NCBI GenBank assembly: GCA_900757285.1
Contig: CAAENI010000073.1
Coordinates: forward strand, 1 to 7,508
Direction: 5' to 3'
DNA length: 7,508 nucleotides
DNA from: an uncultured Collinsella sp.
GTDB taxonomy: Bacteria > Actinomycetota > Coriobacteriia > Coriobacteriales > Coriobacteriaceae
Under the pieces are notes generated by a model. The model was given only the letters and a program-made list of their open reading frames with translations, had not been told where the DNA came from and searched no databases. The first letter of the stretch is position 1, and the number at the start of each line of letters is the position of its first letter. Below, piece by piece: positions 4,747 to 7,508 of the stretch. The translations under genes and the position numbers were made by a program.

Positions 4747-5684
4747 TAGGCAGCCTCAATACGATGCAGGATATCCTCAACGACCTCATCGATCGTAAAT
4801 TCATCCATATCAAACCACACGATACGGTCATCGCGCTTAAACCACGAAAGCTGACGCTTGGCATAACGACGCGAACGCATCTTAATGAGTTCGCGAGCCT
4901 CATCCATGCTCATCACGCCATTGAAAGCATCGATGATCTCTTTATAGCCAATTGCCTGCATCGACGTCAAGGCATCTCCCAGCCCCTGGCCCATAAGACC
5001 GCGGACCTCATCGACAAGACCCTGCTCAAACATCAGATCGACGCGCTGGTTAATGCGCTCGTAGAGCACCTCGCGATTACGCGTCAGACCAAACCATAGG
5101 GCATGATAATGCTCGTGCGGAACACTAAACTGCGACTTTTGCTGCGCATAGGAGACGCCATCATCATTCATCTCGAGCGCACGAATCACACGGCGCACGT
5201 TATGAGGATGAATAACAGCAGCCGATTCTGGATCGCGCTCGGCAAGCAAGGCATGCAGTTCTTCCTCGCCAATACGCTCGGAAAGCTCCTGATAGCCCGC
5301 ACGACGATCGTCCTCAAGTTCACCCGAGGGAAAGTCCATCTCATCGAGGGCGGCCTTGAGATACAGCCCCGTACCTCCGCAAAAAACCGGCAGGCAACCC
5401 GAACCAAGGAGACGTTCAACATGCGCGCGAGCGTCGGCCTGATAAAGCGCAGCAGAATATGCCACACCCGGCTCTACAATGTCGACGAGACGCAGCGGCG
5501 CCGTGCACTCATCGGGCGCCATCTTTGCAGTACCGATGTCCATGCCGCGATAGATTTGCATCGCATCGCACGACAGCACTTCGGACGAAAGACGAGCTGC
5601 CAAACGGTCGGCAACATCACTCTTACCAACCGCCGTCGGACCGACGATCGCAACGGCGGAAAGACCTGCCCCGGGAGAAACCAT
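4746..5684 (-). CDS. miaA: tRNA dimethylallyltransferase (tRNA A37 prenyltransferase)
   Basis: Transfers a dimethylallyl group from DMAPP to N6 of A37 in tRNAs reading codons that start with U, giving i6A, the substrate of MiaB. The 312-residue length is normal. The sequence shows the P-loop GPTAVGKS (15-22), the substrate-binding region SCDAMQIYRGMDIGTAK (38-54) with Asp40 as the expected general base, GGTGLYLKA (103-111), HPHNVRRVIRALE (159-171), QAIGYKE (243-249) and the tRNA-binding RRYAKRQLSWFKRD (272-285). The start ATG overlaps the miaB stop (TAATG) and the stop overlaps the hflX start in the same way. A Shine-Dalgarno sequence is poor before the ATG, which points to coupling with miaB translation. 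The miaA-hflX pairing is common in bacteria (in E. coli with hfq between). Confidence 0.97.
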   Translation of the reverse strand: MVSPGAGLSAVAIVGPTAVGKSDVADRLAARLSSEVLSCDAMQIYRGMDIGTAKMAPDECTAPLRLVDIVEPGVAYSAALYQADARAHVERLLGSGCLPVFCGGTGLYLKAALDEMDFPSGELEDDRRAGYQELSERIGEEELHALLAERDPESAAVIHPHNVRRVIRALEMNDDGVSYAQQKSQFSVPHEHYHALWFGLTRNREVLYERINQRVDLMFEQGLVDEVRGLMGQGLGDALTSMQAIGYKEIIDAFNGVMSMDEARELIKMRSRRYAKRQLSWFKRDDRIVWFDMDEFTIDEVVEDILHRIEAA

Positions 5685-7060
5685 TAGCGCGGCTCGCCCA
5701 CAACGGAACCGGACAAATACCAGGTCTTGGCAACGTCAACGTCAACATCAACGATCTTGCCAACAAGCTGATCGATGCTGTAACCCTCGGGGATAGGCGC
5801 ATGCACGGTCTGATTCTTGGGACTCTTGCCCAGCAGGACCGCGTCGTTCTTTTTACTCGTTCCCTCAATGAGCGCCGGAACCACAGTATGAAGCTCACCC
5901 TGGTTATACTCGTGTGCCGTGGTCTCGATAACCTTAACCAGACGGTTGAAACGCTCGAGAATAACCTCATGCGGCGTAGGATCGTCAATTTCGGCGGCCG
6001 GAGTACCGGCGCGCTTGGAATAGATGAAGGTATAGGCCTGAGCATAGCGGACCGTCTCGGCAAGTGAGAGCGTCTGCTCAAAGTCTTCTTCAGTCTCGCC
6101 CGGGAAGCCAACGATAATGTCGGTCGAGAGCGCGATATCGGGCATGCGGTTGCGAATGCGATCGACCAGGCCCAGATAGTCCTCGCGTGTATAACGACGA
6201 TTCATCTCTTTGAGGATCCGCGTCGAACCTGACTGGACGGCCAGGTGCAGTTGCGGCATAACGGCAGATGTCTCGGCCATGGCGTCGATGGTCTCGGGCA
6301 GCAGATCCTTGGGATGCGAAGACGTAAAGAAGATGCGCTCCACGCCCGTATCGCCCACGGCACGCAGCAGATCGGCAAAACGCGGCTTGCCAAACAGATC
6401 GCGACCATATGAATTAACGTTTTGGCCCAACAGCGTAATCTCACGCACGCCCTGGCGCACCAAACCGGTCACCTCGTCGACAATCTCCTCGAAGGGGCGG
6501 CTCTTTTCGCGACCGCGCACGTACGGCACGATGCAATAGGTGCAAAAATTATTGCAGCCCGTCATGATGGGCACCCAAGCGTGATACTGAGTCTCGCGAT
6601 GCCACGGCATGCTCATGGCATCCGTATCCTCATGCTCATTGGTACGGATATGACGCTTGCCATCAAGGAACGCCTCGGCAATGAGCTCGGCCACATGCGC
6701 GATGGAATGCGTGCCAAAGATGACATTGACGTTATCGACGTTGGTGAGCAGGCCCTCGCCATCGCGCTGCGCGATGCAGCCACCAACGGCAACCACGCGC
6801 TTGCCAGAAGGCGAAGGCGGCAGGCTTTTGCAGGAATTGCACTGACCGTACAGGCGAGTATCGGCGGCCTCGCGCACGCAGCACGTCATGAAGACAACGA
6901 TATCGGCATGCGCGGGATCGAGCGCCATGAGGCAGCCATACGAATCAAGCAGACCGCTCACGCGCTCGGAATCGTGCTGATTCATCTGGCAGCCAAAGGT
7001 GCGGATAAAGTAGGTTTTACCGGCAAGAATATCGCGTACGGAACGCTGGTCCATGTGCAT
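5684..7060 (-). CDS. miaB: tRNA-2-methylthio-N6-dimethylallyladenosine synthase (radical SAM methylthiotransferase)
   Basis: Converts i6A37 made by MiaA into ms2i6A37 using two iron-sulfur clusters. Domains in the 458 residues: N-terminal UPF0004 (about 15-125) with auxiliary-cluster cysteines Cys24 (FGCQMN), Cys60 (MTCCVRE) and Cys95 (GGCIAQ); radical SAM domain with CNNFCTYC (Cys169, Cys173, Cys176), LGQNVNSYG, LHLAVQSGS and DIIVGFPGET; and a C-terminal TRAM domain (about 384-452). Odd points: the usual NTC.(V/I)REN reads MTCCVREA, and an extra CxxC (Cys74-Cys77) lies nearby. AGGA is 3 nt before the ATG at 7060 and 9 nt before an in-frame ATG at 7054, so translation may start at Met3. miaB is 39 bp downstream of spoVS and overlaps miaA by TAATG. 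Residues outside the key motifs fit MiaB better than the related MtaB or RimO. Confidence 0.96.
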   Translation of the reverse strand: MHMDQRSVRDILAGKTYFIRTFGCQMNQHDSERVSGLLDSYGCLMALDPAHADIVVFMTCCVREAADTRLYGQCNSCKSLPPSPSGKRVVAVGGCIAQRDGEGLLTNVDNVNVIFGTHSIAHVAELIAEAFLDGKRHIRTNEHEDTDAMSMPWHRETQYHAWVPIMTGCNNFCTYCIVPYVRGREKSRPFEEIVDEVTGLVRQGVREITLLGQNVNSYGRDLFGKPRFADLLRAVGDTGVERIFFTSSHPKDLLPETIDAMAETSAVMPQLHLAVQSGSTRILKEMNRRYTREDYLGLVDRIRNRMPDIALSTDIIVGFPGETEEDFEQTLSLAETVRYAQAYTFIYSKRAGTPAAEIDDPTPHEVILERFNRLVKVIETTAHEYNQGELHTVVPALIEGTSKKNDAVLLGKSPKNQTVHAPIPEGYSIDQLVGKIVDVDVDVAKTWYLSGSVVGEPR

Positions 7061-7099
7061 AAGTCCTAACGATGGGGAGCGAAACGAGGCAAGCAGAAG

Positions 7100-7417
7100 C
7101 TATGCCACAGGCTTAACATCATCCATGACGACGTTATCCATAGCAGCTCGATTGATCTGGTGAACGTAGATAGAAAGGCGGATGGCCGTGCGCGACTCCC
7201 CGTTAATGAGGATGTCGGAGAACACGGGCGCGCAGGAAATATCAAAACCGGTTGGAATCAAAAAACCGCGCGCGATAGCAACGGCCTTAATGGCCTGGTT
7301 GACGGCACCGGCGCCGACACACTGGATGTTGACGGGTACACCATCCTTGACCATGCCGGCGATGGCGCCGGCAACGGACGCGGGCGATGATTTGCTTGAT
7401 ACCTTCAGGCAATCCAT
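7100..7417 (-). CDS. spoVS: Stage V sporulation protein S-like Alba-fold regulator
   Basis: SpoVS proteins are small Alba-like, probably nucleic-acid-binding regulators, known from Bacillus sporulation but also present in many non-sporulating bacteria. This 105-residue product matches the family nearly end to end: LKVSSKSSPASVAGAIAG (4-21), GAGAVNQAIKAVAIARGFL (35-53) and NGESRTAIRLSI (72-83). It is longer than the usual roughly 86 residues because of a C-terminal tail (HQINRAAMDNVVMDDVKPVA). I chose the ATG at 7417, with GGAG 8 nt upstream, because the protein then begins at the family's normal start; the frame stays open upstream to 7492, but that part has no family match. A promoter-like site with an operator-like palindrome lies upstream. 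miaB follows after 39 bp. Spore genes are not otherwise seen here, so a role in sporulation should not be assumed. Confidence 0.93.
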   Translation of the reverse strand: MDCLKVSSKSSPASVAGAIAGMVKDGVPVNIQCVGAGAVNQAIKAVAIARGFLIPTGFDISCAPVFSDILINGESRTAIRLSIYVHQINRAAMDNVVMDDVKPVA

Positions 7418-7458
7418 GAAGAAACTCCTGCATTTAAAAGTACGTTTTAACTGCAATA

Positions 7459-7487
7459 ACTGTATCGTACCGAGTGGACTCGGTAAA
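7459..7487 (-). promoter_or_regulatory. Candidate promoter of the spoVS-miaB-miaA-hflX operon
   Basis: On the minus strand TTTACC (7487-7482, four of six -35 matches) and TACAGT (7464-7459, four of six -10 matches) are 17 nt apart. It sits about 42 nt before the spoVS start. The elements are moderate, and the upstream context is cut by the window edge, so a promoter further upstream is possible. Confidence 0.4.
7468..7485. promoter_or_regulatory. Operator-like palindrome upstream of spoVS
   Basis: TACCGAGT-GG-ACTCGGTA is an 8-bp perfect inverted repeat with a 2-bp centre. It lies in the spacer of the candidate spoVS promoter, overlapping part of its -35. No T-tract follows on either strand, so a repressor site is more likely than a terminator. 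The binding protein is unknown. Confidence 0.5.
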
Positions 7488-7508
7488 GGCACTATTCCTC
7501 TTTGGCAA

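Noticed and set aside
6422..7069. Plus-strand open frame of 215 codons opposite miaB
   Set aside because: miaB is certain on the other strand; the frame is rich in His, Ala, Arg and Ile as a complement of biased codons and has no recognisable domain.
7418..7492. N-terminal extension of spoVS from an ATG at 7492
   Set aside because: The extra 25 residues have no family match and would cover the promoter-like region. The ATG at 7417 has GGAG at proper spacing.

Overview
The window looks like a chromosomal housekeeping segment from an actinobacterium, most likely class Coriobacteriia (Collinsella-like). This is an inference from two things. The block lexA / divergent LysM gene / nrdR follows the order known in Actinomycetota (in Mycobacterium: lexA, Rv2719c, nrdR, with hflX, miaA and miaB further on). 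It is combined with spoVS next to miaB, an arrangement familiar from Firmicutes and other deep-branching Gram-positives. No phage, transposase, CRISPR, rRNA or tRNA gene is visible.

Layout. Bases 1-174 hold the last 57 codons of an unrecognised plus-strand gene. A gene-free stretch (175-567) separates it from the convergent dut gene. This stretch carries two long hairpin elements (188-291 and 450-552) with unrelated outer stems but the same central loop. Each starts 13-15 nt after the stop codon of its gene and reads in that gene's direction. A third, smaller hairpin lies between them. Minus-strand genes follow: dut (568-1011), nrdR (1016-1459) and a membrane-anchored LysM protein (1511-1963). 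The divergent control region 1964-2123 has three LexA boxes exactly 28 bp apart and a strong minus-strand promoter. On the plus strand lie lexA (2124-2768) and a coupled multi-pass membrane protein of the DUF1624/HGSNAT-like acyltransferase family (2768-3472). The rest is one minus-strand operon, transcribed spoVS (7100-7417), miaB (5684-7060), miaA (4746-5684), hflX (3457-4746). Its end overlaps the end of the acyltransferase-like gene by 16 bp.

How the genes fit together. The centre is an SOS module: LexA represses itself and the LysM gene, a good candidate for a YneA/DivS/Rv2719c-type division inhibitor. Because nrdR and dut lie tightly downstream of the LysM gene, dNTP control (NrdR) and dUTP removal (Dut) may share SOS read-through. 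The acyltransferase-like gene starts inside the lexA stop codon and is probably co-induced. The minus-strand operon joins tRNA A37 modification (MiaA prenylates, MiaB methylthiolates) to the ribosome-associated GTPase HflX and the Alba-like regulator SpoVS. Three gene junctions (lexA/DUF1624, miaB/miaA, miaA/hflX) use the same TAATG stop-start overlap.

Most unusual features: the paired conserved-loop, variable-stem 3' elements, one of which sits inside a longer inverted repeat reaching into the upstream coding sequence; the evenly spaced triple SOS operator; and a perfect 12-bp inverted repeat that would fold over the nrdR start codon.
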